Shown piece after piece: positions 6,963 through 14,622 of a DNA stretch of 26,235 bases (its first letter is position 1; each line of letters opens with the position of its first letter). Source of the stretch: Dehalococcoidia bacterium. Its GTDB lineage: Bacteria > Chloroflexota > Dehalococcoidia > UBA2979. The notes beneath the pieces were generated by a model, which saw nothing but the letters and a program-made list of their open reading frames with translations, was not told the DNA's origin and made no database searches. Location of the stretch: contig JASLOV010000004.1 in NCBI GenBank assembly GCA_030745285.1, forward strand, positions 1 to 26,235, read 5' to 3'. The position numbers were made by a program, and so were the translations under genes.

Positions 6963-8269
6963 GCGGTACGACCCTCCGCCGGCCGCCCGCGCGGGACCGG
7001 TGCGAGCGCGACGAACAGGCCCGCCGCCACGAAGAGCAGGACAAAGAACCCGAACACCGCGTCGTACGACCCGTTACGCTCATACCAGAGGCCGGCGACC
7101 AGGGGGCCGGCGGCGTTGAAGACGAGCTGCACCGGCTGGAACGACCCCCGGATCATGCCGAACGAGCGGCGGCCGAAGTAGTCGGCATAGATCACCTGGC
7201 TGAGCGTCGTGGAGGTGCCGAGGCAGACTCCGTAGACGACGGCGAAGAGCAGCGCCGTCGGGATGCCGGAGACAGTGATCAGCAGCAGGACGCCCCCCGC
7301 CTGGGCCGCGAGTGAGGCGGCGAGCGTCAGGCACGTCGTCAGCCGTGCGGCCACGACCCCGCCGATCAGCCCGCCTCCGGCGCCCACGAGCGAGAAGACG
7401 GCGACCACCAGCGCCGCCTCGGTGGTGCTCAGCCCCTGCTGCTGCATGTGTGGGATCTGGTGCAGGTTGATCGACCCGGCCGAAGCCATCATCAGGGCGA
7501 TCGCGAACCCGATCAGCCAGTAGGCCGGCGTGCGTGCGGATTCCCGCAGCGACCAATCGACATCCACGGCGGCCGGCAGCTCGTCGTCGCCGGGTTCGCG
7601 GACATCGCCGTCCGGCAGCAGTCCGACGTCTTCCGGCCGGCGCCGCATGAAGAGCAGCGGCGGCACGACACCGGCCACCAGTACCACGGCCGCCAGCACG
7701 ACGAAGCCGGCCCGCCACCCCCTCGCCTCGATCACCACAGCCGCCAGCAGCGGCACAGCGGCCAGGCCCGCCCGCTGTCCGCCGGAGACGATGCCCGCCG
7801 CCAGCGGACGGCGTCGCACGAACCAGTTGGCGACGGCGACGAAGGTGGCGGAGTTGATCACCCCCTGGGCCAGTGCGCGGCCGAGCGAGTACAGCAGGTA
7901 GAACTGCCAGAGTGCGGTCATCCCGCTGATCAGCAGCAACGCGCCGCCCATCGTCAGCGTGCTGGCCACCATCACCCAGCGCCCGCCCCAGCGGTCGAGC
8001 GTCCAGCCGATGGCCGGGGACGCCAGCCCGCCCGAGGCGCTGCCGATCGTCACCGCCAGCGAGACCTGCCCGCGGCTCCAGCCAAACTCGTCCGACAACG
8101 GGACAAAGAAGACGCCCAGGACCGGGTTGAAGAAGGTCACCGCCCCGAACGCGACCACCGATGAGACGGCGACGATCACCCAGCCGTAGAAGACGCGAGG
8201 CCGGGTTCGCGAGCCAGTCTGCGTCCCCAGTGCGATGCTCCAGTGAGAGCGCTCCGGCGGCGGGAGCAC
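6959..8269 (-). CDS. MFS transporter, monocarboxylate / oxalate-formate antiporter-like
   Basis: A 436-residue major facilitator with about 12 hydrophobic helices in two halves separated by a charged loop (about residues 208-245, RRRPEDVGLLPDGD). The opening FYGWVIVAVSSVV with FGWSRGQVSLA and IGWTLDRWGGR (the loop 2-3 signature) is typical of the OFA/monocarboxylate branch of MFS. Substrate cannot be assigned; small organic acids are the usual cargo. The GTG start is supported by a minus-strand TGC-TAGACT element 6 nt upstream. The gene overlaps the end of the convergent lipoprotein gene by 4 bp, so the two transcripts collide without an intergenic terminator. Confidence 0.9.
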   Translation of the reverse strand: MLPPPERSHWSIALGTQTGSRTRPRVFYGWVIVAVSSVVAFGAVTFFNPVLGVFFVPLSDEFGWSRGQVSLAVTIGSASGGLASPAIGWTLDRWGGRWVMVASTLTMGGALLLISGMTALWQFYLLYSLGRALAQGVINSATFVAVANWFVRRRPLAAGIVSGGQRAGLAAVPLLAAVVIEARGWRAGFVVLAAVVLVAGVVPPLLFMRRRPEDVGLLPDGDVREPGDDELPAAVDVDWSLRESARTPAYWLIGFAIALMMASAGSINLHQIPHMQQQGLSTTEAALVVAVFSLVGAGGGLIGGVVAARLTTCLTLAASLAAQAGGVLLLITVSGIPTALLFAVVYGVCLGTSTTLSQVIYADYFGRRSFGMIRGSFQPVQLVFNAAGPLVAGLWYERNGSYDAVFGFFVLLFVAAGLFVALAPVPRGRPAEGRTA

Positions 8270-8275
8270 CGCCGC

Positions 8276-8284
8276 AGTCTAGCA
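8276..8284 (-). promoter_or_regulatory. Extended -10 promoter of the MFS gene (leaderless)
   Basis: On the minus strand: TGC TAGACT, then gcggcg, then the GTG start at 8269. Extended -10 and 6-nt spacing match those at nfo and at 23323-23331. Confidence 0.5.
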
Positions 8285-8329
8285 GCCCCCGATCGTGCCA
8301 CCGGCGGACGCGCCGGCGCCGGGCGCGGC

Positions 8330-8335
8330 TATACT
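8330..8335 (+). promoter_or_regulatory. -10 element TATACT upstream of the gene at 8361
   Basis: TATACT stands out in otherwise GC-only sequence, 25 nt before ATG 8361. No convincing -35 was found at 16-18 bp spacing. Confidence 0.35.
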
Positions 8336-8360
8336 GGGCGCGGATTGTGAGGCCTGACCG

Positions 8361-8942
8361 ATGATGCGCCGGCTCCGACAGTTCGTGATTGCGGTGATCT
8401 TTGGCGCCCTGGGCGCCGTCGCCGGACGCCTGGCCGCGGACTTCCGCCGTCAGCAGGCAGCGGGCGAACCGCCCTCGCCTCCCAACCTCGATGGCATCAA
8501 CGTCAAGCCCCAGGACATCGTCCCCGGCATCGTCGCGGCGATGCGGATGACGAGCCGGCCGTGGTCGTGGTTGCACATCCCGCCGTGGTTCGCGGCCTTC
8601 GCCGTGAACTTCGGCATCCTCGCCTTCGCGGACGAGCTGCAGTCGATCCGGGGCATGGGTCGCGACGCGCTCGGCGGCGCTGGCGGGTTCGGCGGCCAGT
8701 TCGCGGGCGGGGTCTCCGGCGAGGGCGAAACAGCCGGACCCGACGACGACTCGTGGGGTCGGTCGGAGGCCGCGCCCGGCGTCGACGGCACGGCTGGCAG
8801 CGCGACCGACGGCCAGACCGAGAGCGGCGCCGACGCGCCAACCACTCCCCAGGACGTGCCGGGAAGTACGCCCGGTGTTGCCCCCGGAAGTGCACCGGGA
8901 AGTGCACCCGGCGGCAACGGCGCCGGAGGGTTCGGCACCTAA
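8361..8942 (+). CDS. Membrane-anchored protein of unknown function with Gly/Pro/Ser-rich tail
   Basis: A 193-residue protein not recognised as a known family. Residues 1-25 form a short basic start (MMRRLRQ) and one hydrophobic helix (FVIAVIFGALGAVAGRLAA) that could be a signal anchor. Residues 25-95 look folded, with aromatic segments (RPWSWLHIPPWFAAF). From about residue 100 the chain is low-complexity Gly, Asp and Ser, ending in GST-PGV and repeated APGSAPGSAPGG units encoded by a short tandem repeat at about 8867-8920. The start has two adjacent ATG codons (8361 and 8364); a GTGAGG sequence upstream could serve as ribosome-binding site. It is divergent from the MFS gene. Confidence 0.65.
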   Translation: MMRRLRQFVIAVIFGALGAVAGRLAADFRRQQAAGEPPSPPNLDGINVKPQDIVPGIVAAMRMTSRPWSWLHIPPWFAAFAVNFGILAFADELQSIRGMGRDALGGAGGFGGQFAGGVSGEGETAGPDDDSWGRSEAAPGVDGTAGSATDGQTESGADAPTTPQDVPGSTPGVAPGSAPGSAPGGNGAGGFGT

Positions 8943-9127
8943 GCTCGCCGTCCCGTCGGCTCAACGAGGAGCCTGGCTCCGGCGGCACTTGTCCGTCCTG
9001 CCCGCCGCTCCGTATCCTGCGGGCGAACGGTAACGCGGCGACTTTGCCGGTGCACCGTTCGCGGCCAACGCGCAGCCCCATGCGCGCCCAGTGCAGGCAG
9101 AAGACGAGCCGACCGAGGAGGCACGCG

Positions 9128-9706
9128 TTGACCCTCGCCGTTGTCCTGGTGGTGGCGTACCTGCTGGGTTCGATCCCCACGTCCTACATCGTCGTCTACA
9201 AGTACACGGGCCGGGACATCCGCGCCATGGGCAGCGGCAACCCGGGCACGATGAACGTCCTCGACAGCGTCGGCACGGGCCCCGCCGTCCTCGTCGGAGT
9301 GGTCGATGTCCTGAAGGGCATGGCGGCGGTCGGCGTCGCCTACCTGGCCGGCGCCAGCGACGTGCAGGCGGTGCTCGCGGCGGCGGTGGCGATCGTCGGG
9401 CACGACTATTCCGTCTTCCTGCGCCTCAACGGCGGCAACGGCACCGCAACCGCGGTCGGCGCCATCGCCGGCCTGCTGCCCGTCGCCACCTTCGCCGCCT
9501 TCTCGCTGGCCGCCACCGCCGTGCTGGTGCTGCGGTCGCGCCGCAAGGCCGGCATCATCGGCCTGCTCTCGATCCCGGTCTTCGCCTACTGGTTCGATGC
9601 GCCCGACACGAGGTTGATCGGCGTGCTCGTCCTGCTCACCCTCCTCGCCATCAAGATCATCCGCTTTGAAGGCTTCTCCCCGGCCCGCATTCCGCGCGAC
9701 CGTTGA
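9128..9706 (+). CDS. plsY: Glycerol-3-phosphate acyltransferase PlsY
   Basis: A 192-residue integral membrane acyltransferase that transfers an acyl group from acyl-phosphate to glycerol-3-phosphate, the first step of phospholipid synthesis. Family motifs in order: GSIPTSYIVVY (14-24), RDIRAMGSGNPGTMNV (29-44), DVLKGMAAV (60-68) and GHDYSVFLRLNGGNGTATAVG (91-111). The last motif usually reads GGKG; here the Lys is Asn104. The TTG start is supported by GAGGAGG about 8 nt upstream and by the first membrane helix beginning immediately after. A much longer open frame exists upstream but is Arg-rich noise. The stop overlaps the next gene's TTG start (TTGA), implying translational coupling. Confidence 0.9.
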   Translation: MTLAVVLVVAYLLGSIPTSYIVVYKYTGRDIRAMGSGNPGTMNVLDSVGTGPAVLVGVVDVLKGMAAVGVAYLAGASDVQAVLAAAVAIVGHDYSVFLRLNGGNGTATAVGAIAGLLPVATFAAFSLAATAVLVLRSRRKAGIIGLLSIPVFAYWFDAPDTRLIGVLVLLTLLAIKIIRFEGFSPARIPRDR

Positions 9707-10548
9707 GCGAGTTCGCTGAGACGCTCGGCCTCTTCCGAGAGGCCACCGCCGGACCGCCCGGCGAGGTGGCGCTCGCCCGCGCCGCCCTGCTGATCGCGCG
9801 CGGCGAAGACGATAGCGTCGACGTCGATGCCTACGAGCAGCGCCTCGATGAACTCGCGGAGACACTGCGGGTGCGGCTGGGCGGCATCGGCGATGGCAGC
9901 GCCCGCTACCGCGTCGCCAGCGAGTTCGTGTTCGTCGAGCTCGGCTTCAGCGGCGACGAGGACCGCTATGACGACCATCGGAACTTGCTGCTGGATCAGG
10001 TGCTGGAACGCCGCCGTGGCATCCCGATCTCGCTCGCGATCGTGCACATCGACCTCTGCCAGCGAGCCGGGCTGCGTGTCAGCGGGGTCGGCCTGCCCGG
10101 CCACATCGTCGTCCGCGCCGACGATCTCACGGAGGAGCCGCGATTCCTCGATGTTTTCCGCGGCGGCGCGCCGCTGACGAACGAGGACTGCCGCCGCGTC
10201 GTGCGCGAGACCTACGGCCGCCACGTCGACTTCCACGAGCACTTCCTGAGCGGGGTGACGCCCCGCCAGCTGCTGCAGCGGCTGTTGCACAACCTCAAGG
10301 CTCGCGCGCTTCAGGACGCCGACGACGATCGCGCCGGGCGGGCGATGGACATGCTGCTGGCGATGTTCCCGTGGGACCTTGATGAGCTGCGCGACCGCGG
10401 CATGCTGAGAGAGCGGCTGGGCGACTACCCGGCCGCACTCTCCGACCTGGAGCAGTACGTGCGGTTCCGCGCTTCTGCCCGGGACATTCGCACCGTGAGC
10501 GAAGCCGTCGAATCACTCCGCCGTCACATCGGGCCGGAGAGCGTCTGA
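9703..10548 (+). CDS. SirB1-family protein (transglutaminase-like with TPR-like C-terminus)
   Basis: A 281-residue protein matching the SirB1/DUF1266-neighbour transglutaminase-like family by the hallmark segments LERRRGIPISLAIVHIDLC (about 98-117) and GVGLPGHIVVR (127-137), followed by a FLDVFRGGAPL segment. The family is widespread, often beside peptide-release or cell-envelope genes, and its biochemical role is poorly defined. The canonical transglutaminase Cys is replaced in this family by a Ser-type segment, so protease activity is not assumed. The C-terminal 80 residues form a TPR-like helical region (ALLAMFPWDLDELRDRG, then LGDYPAALSDLEQYV). The TTG start overlaps the plsY stop by 4 nt. 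Confidence 0.85.
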   Translation: MSEFAETLGLFREATAGPPGEVALARAALLIARGEDDSVDVDAYEQRLDELAETLRVRLGGIGDGSARYRVASEFVFVELGFSGDEDRYDDHRNLLLDQVLERRRGIPISLAIVHIDLCQRAGLRVSGVGLPGHIVVRADDLTEEPRFLDVFRGGAPLTNEDCRRVVRETYGRHVDFHEHFLSGVTPRQLLQRLLHNLKARALQDADDDRAGRAMDMLLAMFPWDLDELRDRGMLRERLGDYPAALSDLEQYVRFRASARDIRTVSEAVESLRRHIGPESV

Positions 10549-10641
10549 GAGTGCGCCGGGCGGGGCCGCCTCACACGGTGGCGCGAGCACCTGATCGCTG
10601 ATACCTTTCCCGGCGTCTCGGCGGCAACGGAAGGCAGACGT

Positions 10642-11160
10642 ATGGACGGAAGCGCCCCTCGCGCCCTCTCAAACTCCTTGCATGCCGTTTCGGCACCGCA
10701 AAGCGAGTTTATCGTCTTTGCAGAGACCATCGAATACGACACCGAGCACGCGCTCCAGTTCATCGACATCACCGACGATGTTCGCGCCGTGATCGACCGC
10801 TCCGCGGTCGTCTTCGGGCAGGTAGCGATCTTTTCCGCCCACACCACCGCCGCGGTCGTCGTCAACGAGCACGAGCCGCTGCTGCTGAACGACCTTGCCC
10901 GCATGCTCTCGCGGCTTGCCCCGGCCGGCGACTACTACGAGCACAACGACTTCACGATCCGCACCGTCAACATGAACGAGGACGAGTGCGCGAACGGGCA
11001 CGCCCATTGCCAGCACCTGATGCTGGGCGCCAGCGAGACACTGCCGGTGCACGAGGGCGAACTGCGAATCGGCCGCTGGCAGCGCATCTTCCTCGTCGAA
11101 CTCGACCACGCGCGACATCGCGAGGTCTTCGTCCAGGCGCTGGGCGCGGGCGGCCGCTGA
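10642..11160 (+). CDS. yjbQ: YjbQ / UPF0047 family protein
   Basis: A 172-residue protein. The YjbQ signatures are clear: HTTAAVVVNEHEP (from residue 67), then YYEHNDF, NGHAHCQHLMLGASETLPV (from residue 118) and GRWQRIFLVELDHAR. The family has a conserved His/Glu/Cys site; E. coli YjbQ has been described as having weak thiamine-phosphate synthase activity, but the physiological role remains unclear. The N-terminal 25 residues are extra and low in conservation, so a later start is possible, though ATG 10642 has a GGAAGG purine run upstream and no closer alternative. A TGATAC hexamer at 10599 may be its -10. Confidence 0.88.
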   Translation: MDGSAPRALSNSLHAVSAPQSEFIVFAETIEYDTEHALQFIDITDDVRAVIDRSAVVFGQVAIFSAHTTAAVVVNEHEPLLLNDLARMLSRLAPAGDYYEHNDFTIRTVNMNEDECANGHAHCQHLMLGASETLPVHEGELRIGRWQRIFLVELDHARHREVFVQALGAGGR

Positions 11161-11206
11161 ACCCCTCGCCCCCTTTAGATCCACCTGCCGCGCTGAGCAG
11201 GGACTG

Positions 11207-11854
11207 ATGTCCGCCACCCGCATCCTTCATCGCGCCGCGAACGAGCGGACGATGCATCACCTGGCCGCCCACCCCGCCGTCGATGTGCTGGAGGGCGACC
11301 TCTGGATGCGCGGCGGCCGGCTGGTCGCGCACCACGACCGTCCGCTGGGGGCGCTCCCCCTGCTGCTGCACAAACGCGGCTTCAGTCGCGTCCCCGGGGA
11401 CCTCGTAACGTTCCGGGACCTGGCGACGCTCATGCAGTCCGGCGCTACGCTGATGGTGGACCTGCGCTCATGGTTCCGTGACCCGACCGTCGATGCCGCC
11501 CGGGAGCTGGTCCCGCTCGACGACCGCTCGCGCATTGGGGTCTCCTGCGAGGCCTGGCCCGTCGCTGACCGGCTGCGCGCCTGGATGCCCGACCTCCACG
11601 TCGTCTACTCCGTGCGCTCCCGCCAGCAGCTCGACCGCTACCTTGTCGGCCGGCACAACGGCTCGCTGCCCGAGACCGCCATCTCGGTCAGGCACACGCT
11701 GCTCACCTCCGCCCGCCAGATGCAAGAACTACAGCAAGTGGCAGGCCGCGTCTCCGCCTGGACCGTCGACGACATCGACCGCGCCATCGAGCTCGTCGAG
11801 TGGGGCGTCGACGCCCTGATCAGTAATCAGCTGCACGTGTTGAACTCCCTCTAG
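11207..11854 (+). CDS. Glycerophosphodiester phosphodiesterase-like protein
   Basis: A 215-residue TIM-barrel protein of the GDPD type. The landmarks are HRAANE at 8-13 (family HRG...E), LEGDLWMRGGRLVAHHDR at 28-45 (the E-x-D metal-binding pair and the catalytic His), a central VDLRS strand and SAWTVDDIDRAIELVEWGVDALISNQ near the end (family WTVN followed by the GVDGIITD-type strand). The protein is shorter than most GDPDs (about 240-250 residues) and the motifs are diverged, so substrate is uncertain; glycerophosphodiesters or related phosphodiesters are the family's usual substrates. AGGGA lies upstream of ATG 11207. It follows yjbQ by 46 bp. Confidence 0.8.
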   Translation: MSATRILHRAANERTMHHLAAHPAVDVLEGDLWMRGGRLVAHHDRPLGALPLLLHKRGFSRVPGDLVTFRDLATLMQSGATLMVDLRSWFRDPTVDAARELVPLDDRSRIGVSCEAWPVADRLRAWMPDLHVVYSVRSRQQLDRYLVGRHNGSLPETAISVRHTLLTSARQMQELQQVAGRVSAWTVDDIDRAIELVEWGVDALISNQLHVLNSL

Positions 11855-11859
11855 CCCGC

Positions 11860-11865
11860 TACCAT
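11860..11865 (+). promoter_or_regulatory. -10-like TACCAT directly before the methyltransferase start
   Basis: TACCAT ends 6 nt before GTG 11872, in the 17-nt gap after the preceding stop codon. The spacing is that of the other leaderless candidates here, but no extended TG and no well-spaced -35 are seen, so this one is weaker. Confidence 0.3.
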
Positions 11866-11871
11866 CGAGCC

Positions 11872-13089
11872 GTGACCGGCATCGAGCCCCTCCCTCAGCC
11901 ACCCGATGGCGCGACGCCGGATGACTTCGCGCTCGCCGCGCGGTCGACGCCGCTGGCAGCCGTGGTGCGCGAGGAGATCGCGTCGGCCGGCGGTCGCATC
12001 ACATTCGAGCGCTTCATGACGCTGGCGCTCGGCCATCCCGAGCACGGCTACTACAGCCGCAACGAGGTGACCTGGGGCGCCGGCGGCGACTACGAGACCT
12101 CGCCGGAGGTGCACGCCATCTTCGGCTACCTCTGGGCGAGCCAGGTCGAACAGTGCTGGGAACGGCTTGGCCGCCCGCTCCCCTTCCACCTGATCGAGCC
12201 CGGCGCCGGCTCCGGCCGCCTCGCGCTCGACATTCTCACCTGGCTTCACGAACGCGCACCCGACTGCGCCGCCGCTAGCCGTCTCACCTTGCTCGACGGC
12301 CATCCGCTGCGCCTGGCCCAGCAACGCCGGCTGCTCGAAGCCTCGAATGTCACCGCCGAGTACGCCCTCGTCGACGACTGGCTCCGCGAGATCACCCGCC
12401 TCTCCGGAGTCATCATCAGCAACGAGTTCTTCGATGCCCTGCCCGTCCACCTCGTGGAGCGGCGCGGCGAGACCCTGAACGAGTGGTACGTGGCCGAGCC
12501 GGATGAAGGCCCGGAGAAGGGCGAGCTGGTCTTCCAGCTCGGCCCGGCGAGCACGCCGGCGCTCGACGCCCGATTCGCTCGCCTCGGCCTGCAGCCGGGC
12601 GACGGCTGCCGCGCCGAGGTCTGCCTGGCCACGCCGGCGGTGATGGAAGCGATGGCGGCCCGGCTCGACCGTGGCTACGTCATCACCATCGACTACGGGA
12701 AGGAAGCGACGGATCTGTACGCCTCCTGGCGTCGCATGGGCACGCTGATGGCCCTCCGCAGCCACAGCCCGCAACCGGACCCACTCGCCTCCCCCGGCCT
12801 GCTCGACCTCACCGCACATGTCGACTTCACCTCGCTCGCCGCCGCGGCTCAGGGGTTCGAGAGTGCCGTCACCGTCTCCCAGGCGGAGGCGCTGACCGCG
12901 CTCGGCATCGGTGAAGCGCTCGGCGCCTCGCGCGAGCGCGCCGGCGAGGACCTCGCCCGCTTCGCGGCGGACCGCCGCGCCGTCGAAACGCTGCTCGACC
13001 CGGCCGGGCTGGGCCGCATCCGCGTGCTGGTGCAGGCGCGGGATGCCCCCCTCGACGGCGTGCACTGCCTCCGCCCCGTCGCAACCTGA
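11872..13089 (+). CDS. SAM-dependent methyltransferase, MidA/NDUFAF7 family (COG1565)
   Basis: A 405-residue class I methyltransferase of the MidA type. Diagnostic segments: GHPEHGYYSR followed by GAGGDYETSPEVHAIFG (about 54-86), SAM motif I EPGAGSGRLALDIL (about 109-122), and ISNEFFDALPVHLV (about 181-194), then VITIDYG (about 264). Mitochondrial NDUFAF7 dimethylates an arginine of the NDUFS2 subunit during complex I assembly; bacterial members are usually assumed to methylate arginine, with unknown targets. The presence of nuoI and nuoG about 7 kb downstream is suggestive only. The GTG start lies 17 nt after the preceding gene. Confidence 0.88.
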   Translation: MTGIEPLPQPPDGATPDDFALAARSTPLAAVVREEIASAGGRITFERFMTLALGHPEHGYYSRNEVTWGAGGDYETSPEVHAIFGYLWASQVEQCWERLGRPLPFHLIEPGAGSGRLALDILTWLHERAPDCAAASRLTLLDGHPLRLAQQRRLLEASNVTAEYALVDDWLREITRLSGVIISNEFFDALPVHLVERRGETLNEWYVAEPDEGPEKGELVFQLGPASTPALDARFARLGLQPGDGCRAEVCLATPAVMEAMAARLDRGYVITIDYGKEATDLYASWRRMGTLMALRSHSPQPDPLASPGLLDLTAHVDFTSLAAAAQGFESAVTVSQAEALTALGIGEALGASRERAGEDLARFAADRRAVETLLDPAGLGRIRVLVQARDAPLDGVHCLRPVAT

Positions 13090-13155
13090 GCGCACGACGG
13101 CGCGCGGCGACCGCTCGCGAGGATGAGCAGGCCTCCCGGGTGGAGTGCTCCGCTG

Positions 13156-13164
13156 TGCGATAAT
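13156..13164 (+). promoter_or_regulatory. Extended -10 promoter of the Fe-S scaffold gene (leaderless)
   Basis: TGC GATAAT, followed 7 nt later by ATG 13172. GATAAT is the best -10 match among the leaderless candidates. No -35 is visible at 17 bp. Confidence 0.55.
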
Positions 13165-13171
13165 CAAGGCG

Positions 13172-13579
13172 ATGGCTCCGCAATCGCTCTCGGGCTACTA
13201 CTCGTCGACGCTCGTCGACCATTTTGAGCATCCCCGCAACGCGGGTGCGATGGACGACGCGGACGTCGAGGGATTCGTCACCAACACCGTGTGCGGCGAC
13301 TCGATGCGGCTCTTCCTGCGCATCGCCGACGGTGGCGAGCGCATCGCTGCGGCAAGCTTCCTCACCTCCGGCTGCCCGGCCTCGATCGCGACGTCGTCCG
13401 TCTCCACGGAGATGATCACGGGCCTCACGCTCGACGAGGCGGAGGCGATCACGCGCCAGCAGTTCGCGGAAGCGCTGGGGGGGCTGCCGAAGTCGAAGGT
13501 GCACTGCTCTGTGCTCGCGCAGGCTGCCGTACGCAACGCCATTTCCGAGTGGCGCGCAGGCCGCGCCGACTCAATGTAG
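13172..13579 (+). CDS. IscU/NifU/SufU-type Fe-S cluster scaffold
   Basis: A 135-residue scaffold protein on which Fe-S clusters are assembled before transfer to apo-proteins. The three ligand cysteines are C41 (TVCGDSMRLFLRI), C68 (SGCPASIATSSVSTEMI) and C112 (KVHCSVLAQAAVRNAI), with the conserved Asp43. The protein starts with the family's YYSSTLVDHFEHPRNAG. The frame extends upstream to a TTG at 13145, but that would overlap the GATAAT promoter element, so ATG 13172 is preferred. It lies 90 bp upstream of a molybdenum hydroxylase operon that needs two [2Fe-2S] clusters, which suggests a dedicated maturation role (inference). No NifS-type desulfurase is in the window. Confidence 0.9.
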   Translation: MAPQSLSGYYSSTLVDHFEHPRNAGAMDDADVEGFVTNTVCGDSMRLFLRIADGGERIAAASFLTSGCPASIATSSVSTEMITGLTLDEAEAITRQQFAEALGGLPKSKVHCSVLAQAAVRNAISEWRAGRADSM

Positions 13580-13594
13580 AATCCGCGAGACGTT

Positions 13595-13640
13595 TTTCAC
13601 GGCCTGTTTCACGGTTGGCGTCCCGTCTCGCACGGGGACG
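13595..13640 (+). other. Possible structured leader of the hydroxylase operon
   Basis: Two direct copies of TTTCACGG (13595-13602 and 13607-13614, period 12) are followed by an inverted repeat CGTCCC (13619-13624) / GGGACG (13635-13640). They lie between the scaffold gene and ATG 13670. They could be a regulator site or leader hairpin; no known riboswitch was recognised. Confidence 0.3.
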
Positions 13641-13669
13641 AGCAACCGAAAGCGGATGAAAGGGCGCCA

Positions 13670-14533
13670 ATGCGGCGATTTGACTACTACCGCGCGATCT
13701 CGGTCGACGAGGCGATCGCGCTGCTCAACGAACACGGCGAAGGCGGCATGCTGCTCTCCGGCGGCACGGATCTGCTGGTTCAGATCAAGGAAGCGGGCTT
13801 GGCTCCCGCGTACGTCGTCGGCCTCTCCGGCATCGATGAACTGCGCGAGCTGCGCTCGAACGGCGACGGCCTCCACATCGGCGCGGGCGTGCTCATGCAC
13901 GAGGTCGCCAGCGACGGCACGGTGCAGGCGCAATACAGCGCGCTCTGCGACGGCGCCGGCGTCGTCGGCTCACGGCAAACGCGCAACATGGCCACCGTCG
14001 GCGGCAACGTCTGCAACGCGGCGCCCTCCGCCGACACGGGCCCGCCGCTCTCGGTGCTCGACGCCACCGTTCACGTCGCCGGCGGCGGCGGGACGCGCGA
14101 GGTCGCGATCGACGACTTCTGGACCGGCCCGGGCCGGACGGTGCTCGACTCGGAGGTGGTGACCCACATCACCGTCCCCGCACCGCCCGCGAACGCCGGC
14201 TCGTTCTATGAACGGCACACCCCGCGCCAGATCATGGACATCGCCGCCGTAGGCACCGCCGTCTACGTCGAGCTCGACGGCGACGGCAACTGCTCGCAGG
14301 CCCGCATCGCGCTCGGCGCCGTCGCGCCGACGGTGGTACGAGCCCCGGCGGCTGAGGCGGCCCTCAGCGGCGGCCCGATCACCGCGGCACGGGCTGCCGA
14401 GGCCGGGCGCGCGGCGGCGGGCGAAGCGACACCGATCTCCGATCAGCGAGGGTCGGCGGAGTTCCGCACCCACCTGGTCGAAGTGATGACCACCCGAAGC
14501 ATCCTGCACGCGGCCGAACGCGCACAGGGCTGA
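13670..14533 (+). CDS. Molybdenum hydroxylase FAD-binding subunit (CoxM/CutM/XdhB-like)
   Basis: A 287-residue medium subunit carrying FAD in a three-subunit molybdenum hydroxylase; it passes electrons from the Fe-S subunit to the final acceptor. The two FAD pyrophosphate motifs are visible: SGGTDLL at 30-36 (family AGGTDL) and TVGGNVCNAAPSAD at 109-122 (family TIGGN). The C-terminal CO-dehydrogenase flavoprotein domain (about 180-287) is complete, including RIALGAVAPTVVRA. The gene order FAD, Fe-S, Mo is that of coxMSL operons. The end of this gene overlaps the first unit of a 17-bp tandem repeat. A purine-rich GAAAGGG precedes ATG 13670. Confidence 0.92.
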   Translation: MRRFDYYRAISVDEAIALLNEHGEGGMLLSGGTDLLVQIKEAGLAPAYVVGLSGIDELRELRSNGDGLHIGAGVLMHEVASDGTVQAQYSALCDGAGVVGSRQTRNMATVGGNVCNAAPSADTGPPLSVLDATVHVAGGGGTREVAIDDFWTGPGRTVLDSEVVTHITVPAPPANAGSFYERHTPRQIMDIAAVGTAVYVELDGDGNCSQARIALGAVAPTVVRAPAAEAALSGGPITAARAAEAGRAAAGEATPISDQRGSAEFRTHLVEVMTTRSILHAAERAQG

Positions 14534-14605
14534 CTGAGACACAGGGCTGACCGAGATACAGGGCTGACTGAATACCGTGCTGATCAAGACACAGGACTGA
14601 TCGAG
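14523..14605 (+). repeat. Degenerate 17-bp tandem repeat, five units
   Basis: Units begin at 14523, 14540, 14557, 14574 and 14590, with consensus near CACAGGGCTGACTGAGA. The first three match closely; the fourth and fifth are 16 bp and more diverged. The array spans the FAD-subunit stop codon and ends 17 nt before the Fe-S subunit start. TGA occurs in every unit. Confidence 0.75.
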
Positions 14606-14622
14606 CGCTCGAGGGAGCACCC

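Noticed and set aside
7080..8576. Minus-strand frame of 498 codons overlapping the MFS gene
   Set aside because: It is the shifted frame of the transporter, giving Arg/Gly/Ala-rich sequence; the 6959-8269 frame has clear membrane helices and a well-placed promoter.
14523..14605. CRISPR array
   Set aside because: Units are contiguous with no spacers, degenerate and only 16-17 bp; no cas genes are present.
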